The translations under genes were made by a program, and so were the position numbers. From NCBI GenBank assembly GCA_021613335.1, contig JAJTWR010000374.1, positions 326,501-390,500 on the forward strand: a DNA stretch of 64,000 nt. Reading direction: 5' to 3'. The notes under the pieces were generated by a model. It saw nothing but the letters and a program-made list of their open reading frames with translations, made no database searches and had not been told where the DNA came from. Positions 38,601-49,816 of the stretch are shown one piece after another (positions within the stretch are counted from its first letter, which is position 1; the number at the start of each line of letters is the position of its first letter). This DNA is from Whitmania pigra (Eukaryota > Annelida > Clitellata > Hirudinida > Haemopidae).

Positions 38601-39086
38601 ACAAATTTTAAAATTAAAATAAATTTATTTAATTTGAATTTACAAAAATTTTACATTAAAATAGGTTTATTTAAAATTTCCGATCCAAATCACAGGAGAG
38701 CTATGAACCCCCAGCTTCCCTAAATTCGCCACTGTCTGCCCTTTGATTTATTTAAAAGAATAAATAAATAACCAGATGAGTTAATTTAATAGGAACATTG
38801 CTCATCAGGTGTTTCTTCTTTTTGAACTTAAAATATGAATTAATATTTTAAAAATTAATAGTAAAACTTAGTGCTGTGATTAGTAATTGCTTACACAAAT
38901 TTTAGATGTTCTTTAATTTGAATGTATCTATGGGTTATTAAACTGTTTGTAAATAGAGCCGATCTGTTTGTGAGCTTGTTTATATCGTTCGACGTGCGAT
39001 TATTTTAAAAAATTATTAATTTAAGGTGGAAATTGCTGATGTTTAACTTATTACTACATTTTGCTTTTAGTTGATAAAAAGTTGAT
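35693..39086. other. Gene-poor 3.4-kb stretch
   Basis: The longest stretch without a supported gene. Very AT-rich, with a repeat-like element at 38465-38745 (separate entry). Open frames such as 36377-36562 (+) and 37992-38216 (-) lack splice context and family resemblance. It separates the divergent zinc-finger gene (-) and WDR33 (+), so regulatory sequence of the zinc-finger gene may lie here. Confidence 0.5.
38465..38745 (+). mobile_element. MITE-like element with imperfect terminal repeats
   Basis: The left end (GTGTGGCGGATCTAGAACAC) and right end (CCTAAATTCGCCACTGTC) are imperfect inverted complements (GTGGCGGATCTAG against GTGGCGAATTTAG). CAGTGGCG-type ends are common among hAT-like non-autonomous elements. 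The string TAGAACACTTTGGCGG recurs at 63984-64000, so the family is dispersed. No clear target duplication was found. Confidence 0.5.
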
Positions 39087-42000
39087 ATGTCGTACGGTAT
39101 GTTGTCCGAGGTAAATCATTTCAATCAAGAAGTTTCTTCATTGTCCCAACAAACTCCGGGTATTTTGCAAGATTTTACTACGAATGCAAATGGATTCGTC
39201 GCGAGCAATTTAGCAAATCCAACTTCGGCGGTTCCGGTCGGCGGAGTAAATTACGATGGAAGAAGAATGCGAAACAAATCAAACATTAGAAAAACTGTGG
39301 ATTACAATGCATCTGTGGTCAACTGGCTTCATGTAAGTGATAATGCTTTTTTTTCTAGATCATTTCAATTACTTGGTTATATAATGCTGTTCTTCTTGAG
39401 GCACTCAAACCAGCTAAAACCATTGTTATTTTTAATTTAACAAATTCGCCCTAAAATTGTGGCCCAGTAATATTACCAGTTGGCCTCTATGTGTCAAATA
39501 TAAACTGTTTTAAGCATCTACTATGTGATTTTCATGTTTTAATCTGTTTGGATGACCCAAGTTGCCAATTAGTTCACCTGTATTTTATTAAAACTTGATT
39601 ACATACAATTTTTTCTTTGGCTTATTTTGAAATGCTAAATATTCTTCACTTTCTACTACATCAACTGATTTATTTTTTTCACTTACTGAATTTAGAAAAT
39701 GTTTAGCTTGTTGATCTTGTCCATCAATTTAATTAATAATTATTAGTCCAATTTGCATTGTAACCTGGATTACATATTTGTAAATATTGTACCTCTGATC
39801 ATTGCAAGTTTGTGAGGATAATTCATTTGCATTATTATTAACTGACCGTCTTTTTGAATTGTTTCAAGTACTTAAAAAACTCTGATGTATATTTAGAAGT
39901 TATATTAAATTAATCATTATTATTCTTCTTATTATTATTATTTAGATCTTGCTTACCTTATTAAGACCACCTTATCAATATAAGTTATTATCAAACTCAT
40001 CGCCTCTCACAACAGATTTTGATCTTTAAGTCTGCTTGCTTTGACAGAATAGAACATTCCAGAGAGATTACAGAGACAGAAGGGCAATACAACCGGACCC
40101 GCTTTACAACACGCTCATGGTTCCTCCTTCCATCTTTTCCGAAAAACCGGTCAACTGCCTGTGCACGCGTCCGATACGCATGGCGATGAACAAAGTCAAA
40201 TGCCCCATATTTTCAGTCAAGGTTAATACGCCTTTAAATCGTCATTCCAAAATTCCGCACAAACTCGCTAGACGGGTAATGATTCATTACGATCGCAGTG
40301 GACCCCGGAAGGCAGAAGATTAATTACCGGTGCATCCAGCGGAGAATTCACCCTTTGGAACGGCCTGACATTCAGCTTCGAGACCATACTCCAAGCCCAC
40401 GATTTGGCCGTCAGGTCCATGGTGTGGAGCCACAACGACCAGTGGATGGTCACGGCAGACCACGGAGGGTACGTCAAGTACTGGCAAAGTAACATGAACA
40501 ATGTCAAGATGTATCAAATACACAAGGAACCCGTCAGAGGTCTCAGGTAAGGAGGGACTTGTGATTGGTTTGTTCGTAGGGTTTCCTAGGTTTGTAGGGT
40601 TTCGTCAGTTCTTTGAAGAGATTTAGTTCTTAGGCGTTTCGTACGGATTTGAGGTCGTCCTTGCAAACAAGTGTTGTGTCATCTCATTTTAAACTTATAA
40701 TAAGTTTAATTATTATAATCATTATAATCACCAGCTAAAAATAGCTGCAAATGGATAAAAACTGTTTAGTTACTTTGACTTTAATGCAGCTCGTCTCGTA
40801 ACAATGCACAGCAACGTAAAAACGACTTTTCGTTAACGAGAAACCTTCATTCCTCAGCTTCAGTCTGACCGATTTGAAGTTTGCATCCGGTTCGGACGAC
40901 AGCACCGTCAGGATTTGGGACTTCATGAGATGCCACGAGGAGAAAATATTCACAGGCGAGATCGTTTACTAAAGTTACGTCGTTACCGAGAGGAACGTAA
41001 CTTTACGCGTAAATTTTTTTTACAGGACACGGTGCCGACGTGAGATGCGTGGACTGGCACCCGGAGATGGGGATCGTGGCTTCGGGGAGCAGAGACACCC
41101 AGCAGCCGGTCAAGTTGTGGGACGTCAAGTCGGGCACGTGTCTGACCACCATGTGAGTTTTCATTTAAACCTGTGAAGACCTACCAGTATCAGCTTTTAA
41201 CGGTTTTATTCGTTCGCCAGACACGCTCACAAGCACGCCATCATGGACCTCAAGTGGAATAAAAACGGAAACTGGATGCTAACCGCCTCGAGGGACCACT
41301 TGCTGAAGTTGTTCGACATCAGAAATATCAGCGAGGAAGTTCAGGTTTTTAGAGGACACAAAAAGGAAGCAACAAGTAATTCTTCTTCTTAGTAATTAGT
41401 CGTAGATTATTAATTAACTATTTTGTTATAGATTATCAATTAACTATTTTGTTATAGATTATAAATTAATCTGCTAATTAATTTGTTTTAGATTGTTAAT
41501 TAATTATTTTGTTTTATTATCAATCACATAATGTACACAGTTATCAGCAAGTAAGGAGCCATCTTTTATTGCAGCCATTGCCTGGCATCCCATCCATGAA
41601 AACCTGTTTGCAAGTGGTGGTTCGGACGGTTCGATAATGTACTGGATGGTCGGGTGAGCACGAGGGAACGTCATGAATTTTACAAAAATAGGCGTCGATT
41701 GATTTACTTTGGTTTACAAATATATTATTATCATATTATCATTGTATTATCATTGTATTATCATTATATTATCATTATATTATCATTGTATTATCATTAT
41801 ATTATCATTGTATTATCATTGTATTATCATTGTATTATCATTGTATTATCATTATATTATCATTGTATTATCATTATATTATCATTGTGTTATCATTATA
41901 AAAAACAAACGACATTTACAGGAACGACAAGGGTCTGGGAGGGATTGAAAACGCTCACGACACGATGGTTTGGAGTCTCGATTGGCATCCTGTCGGACAC

Positions 42001-42274
42001 ATCATCGCGTCGGGATCGAACGATCACACTACGTAAAGTTTCAAACCTCGGAGAATTTAAGCATTAAATTATTAAAATTCTTCCTTGCAATGCATGCTTT
42101 ATGCAACAAACGACGGATTGTTGACAACTTTTCGTTCATTCTAGAAAATTCTGGACGAGAAACAGACCCGGAGACTTAATGAGAGATAGATACAATCTCA
42201 ACACGTTGCCTTTTGGAACCGACGAAAATGATGCCGGTGAGATATTCTTACATTTATTTTGTTTGTATGACAGC

Positions 42275-42314
<40 letters not shown>

Positions 42315-43586
42315 GTTGTTGTTGTTGCTATTGTTGTTTTTGTTGTTATTATTAAGGATTTGCATGTGTGATAACTTTTATTACACAATTATGCATCATC
42401 AATCTTAAACTCAATTCAATTAAACAGTTCAGGTAGTAGCTTGTATGTGTTTGATGAAACAGCATTTCGATTTCACGATTTATTGAATGTTAATACGCTT
42501 GTGTGTTGTTAACTAATTATTATTTTACTAATTAACAAATTTAGATGTCGACGTCAGTCATGGAGGCTTGCCAGGTTTGGACAAAGATACAGAAGTGAAT
42601 TCCAACCGTTAGTTTTCCATTGAAAATAATGTTGCCATTGGCGAAATTATGCATCCACACTCTTCTACAATGTGTCATGTAATTTCTTAATTATTATTTT
42701 TATTATTAATAAATAATTATTAAATGTTTTCCAGCCTCTTCATTCTTCCTTATACCCGGTCTGGACATACCGAACGATGAGCTGAATTCTCTCGACGAGA
42801 ACCTCCAAACGAACGAATTGTCTGCGAACTCCAACAGTGCGAACAGGAAAAATGTTCGCAAACAGTTGCACCAGAAATCCGTGCCGAGGGAATTCGAGAA
42901 GGCTTGGAAGGAGGGAAGGCAACCGAGTTCTGTGGTCGGCCAACAAGGAGATTCCGGATTCTCTCAATCCGAGAGAGGTATTTGTGATGACAAGTTTAAT
43001 AAGCATTATTTTTCATACATTTGTATTATGATAAATTATTTTTACTGAATTGAATTAAGTATTATATTCCTTATGCATTAATTATTATACATTATTAATT
43101 AGTATTAAGCATTAATAAGTATTAAACATCATTTTAGACGTAATATCAGAGGCAGACGAGACATCGAGCGACGTACATTACCACGAAAATAGATTCAATC
43201 ACAGCGGGGACGCGGACGGCTACTGCGACGAGAACCTACTCACGAACGACGACTTCCACGGTCCGCCTAACTTTTCCGGTCGACAAAACAACTCCGAGTT
43301 TGGAGAGGATTTTTACCAGGAACGACCGCCTCACACAGCAAACGGAAATTGGAATCACGGAGCCAGGGGATCGAACAATTTTGGTGGACCAGGAAGGCAA
43401 TATTTTAAGCCTCCATTTTCTAACATGAAAAGAAATTACCAGGATGCAGATGAAAGTCATCAAGGCAGAGGTAATCCCATGGATTTCGGCGAGGATTATT
43501 CGAGACGGGACCATCAGTCGAATTTTAATCCCAGAGGTCGCGGTAGGTCGAATAGAATGGGGAACAGGGGATATACTTATCGATGA
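39087..43586 (+). CDS. WDR33: WDR33, pre-mRNA 3'-end processing factor
   Basis: WDR33 is the CPSF subunit that, with CPSF30, recognises the AAUAAA polyadenylation signal. Twelve exons (39087-39332, 40048-40221, 40299-40546, 40858-40955, 41026-41152, 41221-41375, 41575-41653, 41922-42032, 42145-42236, 42545-42607, 42735-42977, 43138-43586) total 695 codons in exact phase. The N terminus ([19 protein letters not shown], then [17 protein letters not shown]) and seven WD40 repeats follow the family strictly: [95 protein letters not shown]. The tail is short and RG-rich ([17 protein letters not shown]) instead of the very long collagen-like tail of vertebrate WDR33. The intron after 40955 begins with GC. 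The start is at the natural N terminus ([10 protein letters not shown]). Confidence 0.96.
41722..41902 (+). repeat. 11-bp minisatellite in a WDR33 intron
   Basis: About 16 head-to-tail units alternating between CATTGTATTAT and CATTATATTAT, in the intron between exons ending 41653 and starting 41922. Because 11 is not divisible by three and the unit has no stop in this strand, it is open in more than one frame and produces spurious Tyr/Ile/Leu-rich open frames. Confidence 0.9.
42274..42330 (+). repeat. (TTA)n microsatellite
   Basis: (TTA)n passing into (TTG)n in the WDR33 intron after 42236. Confidence 0.85.
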
Positions 43587-44499
43587 ATTTGGAGACGGTT
43601 GTTTTTTTAAAAGATGCGAAGTTCTGTGAAATTAATTAACAGTGTTTTTATGATTTACTTCGTTAAAACTTTTACAAGTTCGATTGACACACGTCGTTAG
43701 CAGATGATGATTGCACGTTATTCCAGTCATAAAGCATCGACTATGCAACAATAGTAAATCTAATTTAGAATTTATTCATTGCCACTAGTAACTTACTAAT
43801 CTAATAATATATATTAAATTTTTATAATATATATGAGTATAAGCTCTGTCATATTGGACAGACGGCTTCCCTATGTCGATATAATCAGGATTCGGTCGTA
43901 TGTAACGAGGTTATGGTAGCTTCGTAGCGAAAGTTCAGTTCAGTAAGAAGTTCTTTGACCGCGAAGTCGATGTCATCACTTGAGGAGTTTCGAATGCTGG
44001 AAATCGCTGACCTGATAAGTTTTTCCGCGTGGCATGTTCGAAACGATTTGTTCAAGAGTCCGATTCACAAAAAATTTGTAATTTTAGTGTGTTCTTTAAT
44101 TTATATCCCTGCTTTTAACCATTGACCTGAGTGGTTAACCACACACTTTAGGTGACAGAATTTTCCGCGACGCATTCCTATCCGTAAAGCGTTAAAAAGT
44201 AGCGAGATATAAGCCTTCAAACTCTTACTGAAAATTTATTCGTAATGCAGAAGCATTGTTTCAATGATGATGATGGTGATGAAACAGCGCTCCTATACCT
44301 GGTTTCCACCTGAGTTATGCTACGCTTCGTTGATTCGTGTTTATCTTTTTAGCCGTATCTTGCTCTAAAAATCTAAACATAGCAAATACGTAGGCTAGTT
44401 CTTATTCATCCGAAAAGGTGCCAATTGAAGCGTAACATTCATGATTTGGCATCATTCAAAACGTTTGGTATTCGATATTTCACACGGGGGAAAACAAAG
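43587..44499. other. Intergenic stretch
   Basis: Region between WDR33 and the four-TM gene. No supported exon; the promoter of the downstream gene is presumed here. Confidence 0.5.
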
Positions 44500-45894
44500 A
44501 TGACGACTTTAGACAGATTTTATGGCGTACGAATAGGCACGTCTTACTCGGATAAAATATTGGATTATGCAGGGTGAGTTTTTTTCAACTTGATGTGTTA
44601 GTTACTAAAGCATGTTGCTTTGATTAAGGGTTAATAATGATAATATTACGTTTCTAGTAAATTACTTAGCTTAACAAGGTTTTTTCTTAAAATATCCTCG
44701 TCATTTTAAGTCCTTTCTAAGAAATTATTAAATTAAAGTCATTTCTTATTTGAATGATTTCAATCGAAGGACAATTTCATTCGTCAATGGATGTTTAGCG
44801 ATATTATTCGGCATCTTCTCATTTGCTTTGGGCATTGCAGCCATTTGCACTAACAGTTCAGCTGGCTTCATTGGATATGGGATTTGGTGCGGTTTTATAG
44901 TAAGATCCTAATCGTTATTCATAATTTAATCAGTTTTATTAAAAAGATTTTTCATACTTAAGTTTACAAGTGGTAATCGTTAAATGCATTAAAGAATGAT
45001 ATTGATATTCAATAATAATAATAATAATAACAATCAGTAATAATATGAATATTCAATTTAGTATGTCATTTCTGGCATTGTATACATGACTACATGCAAG
45101 TCTCGGGTTGCATGTCAAGTGAGTTTAAAGAAGACCTTGGAACAATTGTTAAAAAATATTTTTCTTTTAAAATTTAATTTTTAAATAGTTTTTAAATGAA
45201 AATTGCAATAATTTTATTTTAAAACTCAACTGCCACACAAAAAAAGATGATTTTGTTTCCAGGTTACAGCGGTTATGGCGTTTGCCATGATCTCCATCTT
45301 TTGTTCCGTTATCCAATTTTCCCTTGGTGTTGTGGGAACTGCCTTTGCCAGCCGTAGACCGGATTTGGAATCACCATATGATGAATACGTGTTTGACATT
45401 TTTGATTCAAATATAAATCAGAAATACTGCACTGCCGACACAATTTACACCTTCGTAATGTCATCTTTTTGCTATTTTCTGCTTTCGTTGAAGTGATCGT
45501 TAAAATTGAAATCAATTATGTTTTTTTTAGTCCCTTTCATGGGCTCCTATCAACGTTCTGCTACTTATCACGGGGTTTCTTGAATTAATTTTCCATCTGT
45601 TTGTGGCCATTTTAACGTTCATCGCTCTGTGCTGCGGAAGCCGGGAAGTTGTCGTGAGTTTAACTTTTAAACATCTTCTTGAATTCGGTCGAAAATTCAC
45701 TTTAAGCAATTTTTTTTTGTCAGAATTATGAAGGCGCTTTTAATCCAGGTAAAGCAGACATTCTTGAAACTATGTGCCAAATCCTTTATTAATAATTAAA
45801 ACCATTATTAATAATTTATTTTTCAGCATTTTCTCAAATTGAGGGAAGTACATATCGTCCATCAATGTACAAGTTCCATGACTCAATGCCTTAA
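44500..45894 (+). CDS. CD20-like (MS4A/ENTREP-type) four-transmembrane protein
   Basis: Seven exons (44500-44573, 44770-44899, 45062-45118, 45263-45454, 45531-45653, 45724-45748, 45827-45894) join in phase to 222 residues. Four hydrophobic segments are clear: TISFVNGCLAILFGIFSFAL, the pair around GFIGYGIWCGFIYVISGIVY, VTAVMAFAMISIFCSVIQFS, and NVLLLITGFLELIFHLFVAI. The pattern NGxLAIxFGI in TM1 and GIWxGxxYxISGIVxxxxCK in TM2 is typical of the CD20-like superfamily. The loop between TM3 and TM4 is long (about 45 residues, RRPDLESPYDEYVFD) and the cytoplasmic C tail short (YRPSMYKFHDSMP, with a Tyr). Family function in invertebrates is poorly known; members act in membrane trafficking and calcium entry. 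The superfamily call is from pattern only, and a claudin/tetraspan-like alternative is not excluded. Confidence 0.6.
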
Positions 45895-46599
45895 ATAAAT
45901 ATAAAAATATAAAAAACTCCAAACTTTAGAAAGTGAATTTAATATGGATTTGTCTGCGTATAACCAAAGTGTTATTGGCCAGTCTTTTGGAACGATCTAT
46001 TCTTGATACCATTTAACAAAACCTTTTTAATTAGTAATGATTTTAACAAAATACTGCTCGATTTTCTGCTGCTTAAGATTTATTAAGATCAAGATTTTAA
46101 TAATATTAATAATGTTAACGTTGTTTGCTAAAAAATTCTCTCCTAACTCCTAGTTAACTAGCTAGTTCGACATTCATAAAAAAAATTTGTTTCACTAAAA
46201 TTGTAGAACTAGACTAATAAAATAAAAATATATTGGGTTAGGGTTCGTCATACCCGTCTCCTGTAATCCCCCCATGCAAGACTTCAAGGTGTAATAACTT
46301 ATTGAACATAATGGCCAATCACATCGCCTAACTAAGAAGGCACATGAATTAGCTCTTGGTTTGATGAGTCTTTGGAAATACGCTTTGGAAATTGTTTCAG
46401 TATGATCCAATTTTGGTCTTTTGATTCCATACCCTTTGAGAAGCGGTGCATTAATTGTTTAGTTAATATCTAATATCTGCATTCGCTCAAGTATTGTAAT
46501 AAGTAATCACCATCGCAAATAATTTACCAGTTTTATTTTTAACTGAATTATTAACTGTGTCAACCAATTAGCATTGAGCTAAAATGCTTTGAGCAAGTT
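45895..46599. other. Convergent intergenic stretch
   Basis: Between the stops of the four-TM gene (+) and the HPS3-like gene (-). AT-rich, no supported exon; 3' UTRs of both genes are expected here. Confidence 0.5.
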
Positions 46600-48881
46600 C
46601 TAAAGGAATTCAGAATTTTGCAGAGTTTGAATTTGCAGCTTTAAATGCCTGTCGACATCTTCATTCACATGTGCTGAAGTTTCCAGCAACTACAATTCAA
46701 AGACTTAGAATGAGAAAGTTTTTTTTGGTTAAAATAATAATAATTTTCTCTTACCAAATTAATTTCGTCTTGGAGAGACGGTTTCGTAAAGACGGTAACT
46801 TCTAATATATTTCTAAAAGTTATAATAAACCATCTGTTTAATATTATTAAATATAGTTATGATTATAAAATGTTGCTATTGTTCACTTGATTATGACATG
46901 CATGAGATACACAATATACAGCTTCTACATTTATAAATACACAGGACAAATGAGATATTTCAGGAACACTTGAAATGTTTTTACTTAGTAAACTCACCCC
47001 AACTGCAGAATCATAACTTGCTGATCGACTTGTCGAATAACTCTATTGCATGATCGTGGCAGCTCGTGAAAACAAATTAATATAGGTTCTACCTCCTTTT
47101 CTCATAAATAAATATGTAAATTTAGAACAGGCAATGGAATATTTAACACTTAGCATTTTTATTAATAAATAACTTCTAAAAAACAAAAACTCAAAAATAC
47201 CTCGGTTTTGGTTTGATGTTCGAATGAAATGTTCGGCTTTGTGAAAACTTCAAGAGAATCCTTACTCAAGGCGAATACATGCGCCCTATCCACTGAAACC
47301 TGGAAATAAGATTGCAGTTAAGAGATGTAGATAGAGTACTGCAATATTAAAAAAACATTGCTTACCTGATATGCCATTGATGCAAATTGAAAGGAAAATT
47401 GAAATACCGATTCTTTCTCAGAGATGCTGTACAGTGTGGCACCACCCTTTGTACTTATGAGCACGTACGTGTCTACCTTGCCTCTACATTTACTCCCCGA
47501 TTTATCTAAGTTTTTAAGGTTTGATTAATCTAATGTACTATTGATGTATACAAATAACAACTTTATAAAATTAATATTAAAAGCTTGCCCTTAATCTGAT
47601 AAAATAATGCAGGTAATAAAGTTGATGAACAGTCACACTTGTTGTAAACCACAGTCATTGGTTTACTGAAACTTCTGTTATCGTTCAATAGTTTTCCTGT
47701 GAATAATCGTTACGCAATGTTTTGTGTGAACAAGTTCGTTTACAGTTAACTGAGTTGACTCAAAAGTCAGTAATTACTTTTACGTTTTTGACAGAAACAC
47801 CTACTTTCGTACAGAAAATCTAGTTTGGGACAAATGCTGCTGTTTTCAGGAATTATCCCGCAAACCTTGACACCACCTCCAACAGATTCATTCACTTTGA
47901 CTTCGTCTTGTACTTCTTTTTTATTTTTATTGAGTAATTCCTGGAACGTCAATCCTTGCTGTCTAGTTAATGTTGGGGTTCTTCTGGAAACGGCATTGAC
48001 TGAAGACTGAGCTGGCATCAAACTTTAAAACTCAGCATATGTATTCGTCAAAGTAAAACAAATTACTTTTGGTTTACTTTCATTCGGAGCATTGGAGCAA
48101 AAATCACCTCCTTTTTCTTCTTTTGGCACACATTTAAACACCTGGCATTCTGATTTCGAAGATGCTGCCAAATATTCGTTAAACACACTGATTTGCTTCA
48201 CCTTGAAATTCAGCTCGATGTCCAGCATGAGCTTCATATCGGCATCTAGCGTCTCAGACTTGCCGATATGACGCTCAACGGCATAGACAAGTATCCTTTG
48301 GTACATCCCTACTAAGACATTGCTGTTCTGAGCATTGACTTCAACGGCAAGGGGATTATCTTTCAGCGGGAGTTCAACTGAAAGAATTGTCTCTTTGCCA
48401 GGTAATAATTCACAAAATGTCCGAGTAAAATGCTTCCTACGAGCATAACTTCCAGCTAAAATGGCCTTGGTTTTAATGCCGTTGTTAAGATGTCCTACTG
48501 TCTGTATAGCTGAGTTTAAGTTCAAATAAACTCTAACAGTTGAATTTTCCTTCACGGGCTGTTTTTCATTAAGTTCGATTGTTGCCAATAAATTTCCTGC
48601 GAAAAAAAGATAACATAAATAAGGTCCTTTAAACCGTACTTTGAGCAGAAAATACTTTCATTTTTACCTTCGTTGTCACATTTGAGAAGCTTCGTTAATC
48701 CTAAAGTATTTATGCAGGTAACTTCCTCGAAGGTGCTTATGTTGTAAATTGATATGGTAAAATCATTTGCCGCTAAGAAGACTAAACTTTCAGAGAATGT
48801 TACAGACAAGATTTTACGATTAATGCTAACACACTGTTCTTTTTTGAGTTTGTAGCAATGAATGAATTTGACCATGTTCAA
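46600..48881 (-). CDS. HPS3: HPS3-like BLOC-2 subunit, half-length
   Basis: HPS3 is a subunit of BLOC-2, which directs cargo to lysosome-related organelles. Nine exons (48881-48668, 48596-48078, 48011-47805, 47696-47589, 47505-47366, 47299-47201, 47092-46998, 46812-46755, 46689-46600) total 510 codons in exact phase. The N-terminal beta-propeller-like region aligns with human HPS3: ETILSVELPLKDNPLAVEV, NVLVGMYQRILVYAVE, QISVFNEYLAASS, then DTYVLISTKGGATLYSISEK and VSVDRAHVFALSKDSLEVFT. The last exons (NILEVTVFTKPSLQDEINLL, ETSAHVNEDVDRHLKLQIQT) correspond to the stretch just after the propeller, and the frame then stops. Human HPS3 is about 1000 residues, so the helical C-terminal half is absent. 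The intron after 47589 has a GC donor. The 48078 donor/48011 acceptor pair is the least certain junction. Start could be Met at 48881 or 48875 (MVKFIHCY). Confidence 0.75.
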
Positions 48882-49816
48882 CGGTAATAGTCGGTATAAT
48901 TTCGCTAGATGATGCCGAATACTTAAAAATAATCCATTTCTTTCTCAGGCAGGCGTTATAATCCTGTAATAGCAATTAGTGTGTTATTAACGTTGCACAT
49001 TCTGTGAAGTACAGATGACTTCTACTTCCTCGAAGAGTAGTTTTATCATTACTTTTTATTTAATTGTTTACATGTTAAACAATATATTTTGTGTAGAAAT
49101 AGGCCTGCCTTATGTGTTATAAGAGCAAAACTTTCATTTGTCTTATTATCCATTTCATTACCTATCAGCTTTCAAATAGTAAACTGAACAACTCCATCCC
49201 TACAATGATGATTACGAGATGCGCTAGAAAATTATGAAACAAGGGCCTTTCAACAATATTTTGTATGACCTGCTAGTATCCTTTATATCTCGTATATCGT
49301 GCGCTCAAAATATACGCTAAGCCATAAAATTAGTTACAGCAGCTAATGCCTGGCATCGGAAGTTATCTGATGTATTTTTTTTTAAATTCTTTATTAACTC
49401 CTTTGATGTCTTTTTGAGGAGGTGTATTTTCTTGTTCTGCTATTTATCTGATCAATTGGTGCTTGAGACTGTTGTGAGTGATTATGATCTAATAATACTG
49501 AATGATTCATTACGAGTGAGTGATTGGCCTTCTAGAAACAAAATCATTAGTAAGAAGCCTTTTGCTTAGCCAGCTAAATAATTCCCTTGACAAATATGGA
49601 AAAAATGTTATTACATTTATGAAGGCAGTAGAAATATTAAGTCGAAGTTTGGATACCCTGAGGAGTGATTCCATTTTTATTTCCATTTGCTGCGTATGAT
49701 TTAAAGTTACAAAACTATTTGAGTCACTTTTAAATTTTACAAAAACGTCATTCAACTGTTTATCAACATCGAGCAAAACTTACATTCGTCTTGACATTTC
49801 GTGATCTATTAATCGT
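48882..49816. other. Divergent interval between HPS3-like and P450 genes
   Basis: About 930 bp between two outward-facing start codons. A minus-strand open frame at 49510-49776 shows no family resemblance. Promoters for both genes are presumed here. Confidence 0.45.

Noticed and set aside
41654..42067. Open frame of 137 codons rich in Tyr/Ile/Leu
   Set aside because: It runs through the 11-bp minisatellite in an intron and then reads the WDR33 exon out of frame.
46230..46260. TTAGGGTTCG as a telomere-like repeat
   Set aside because: A single occurrence, not a tandem array.
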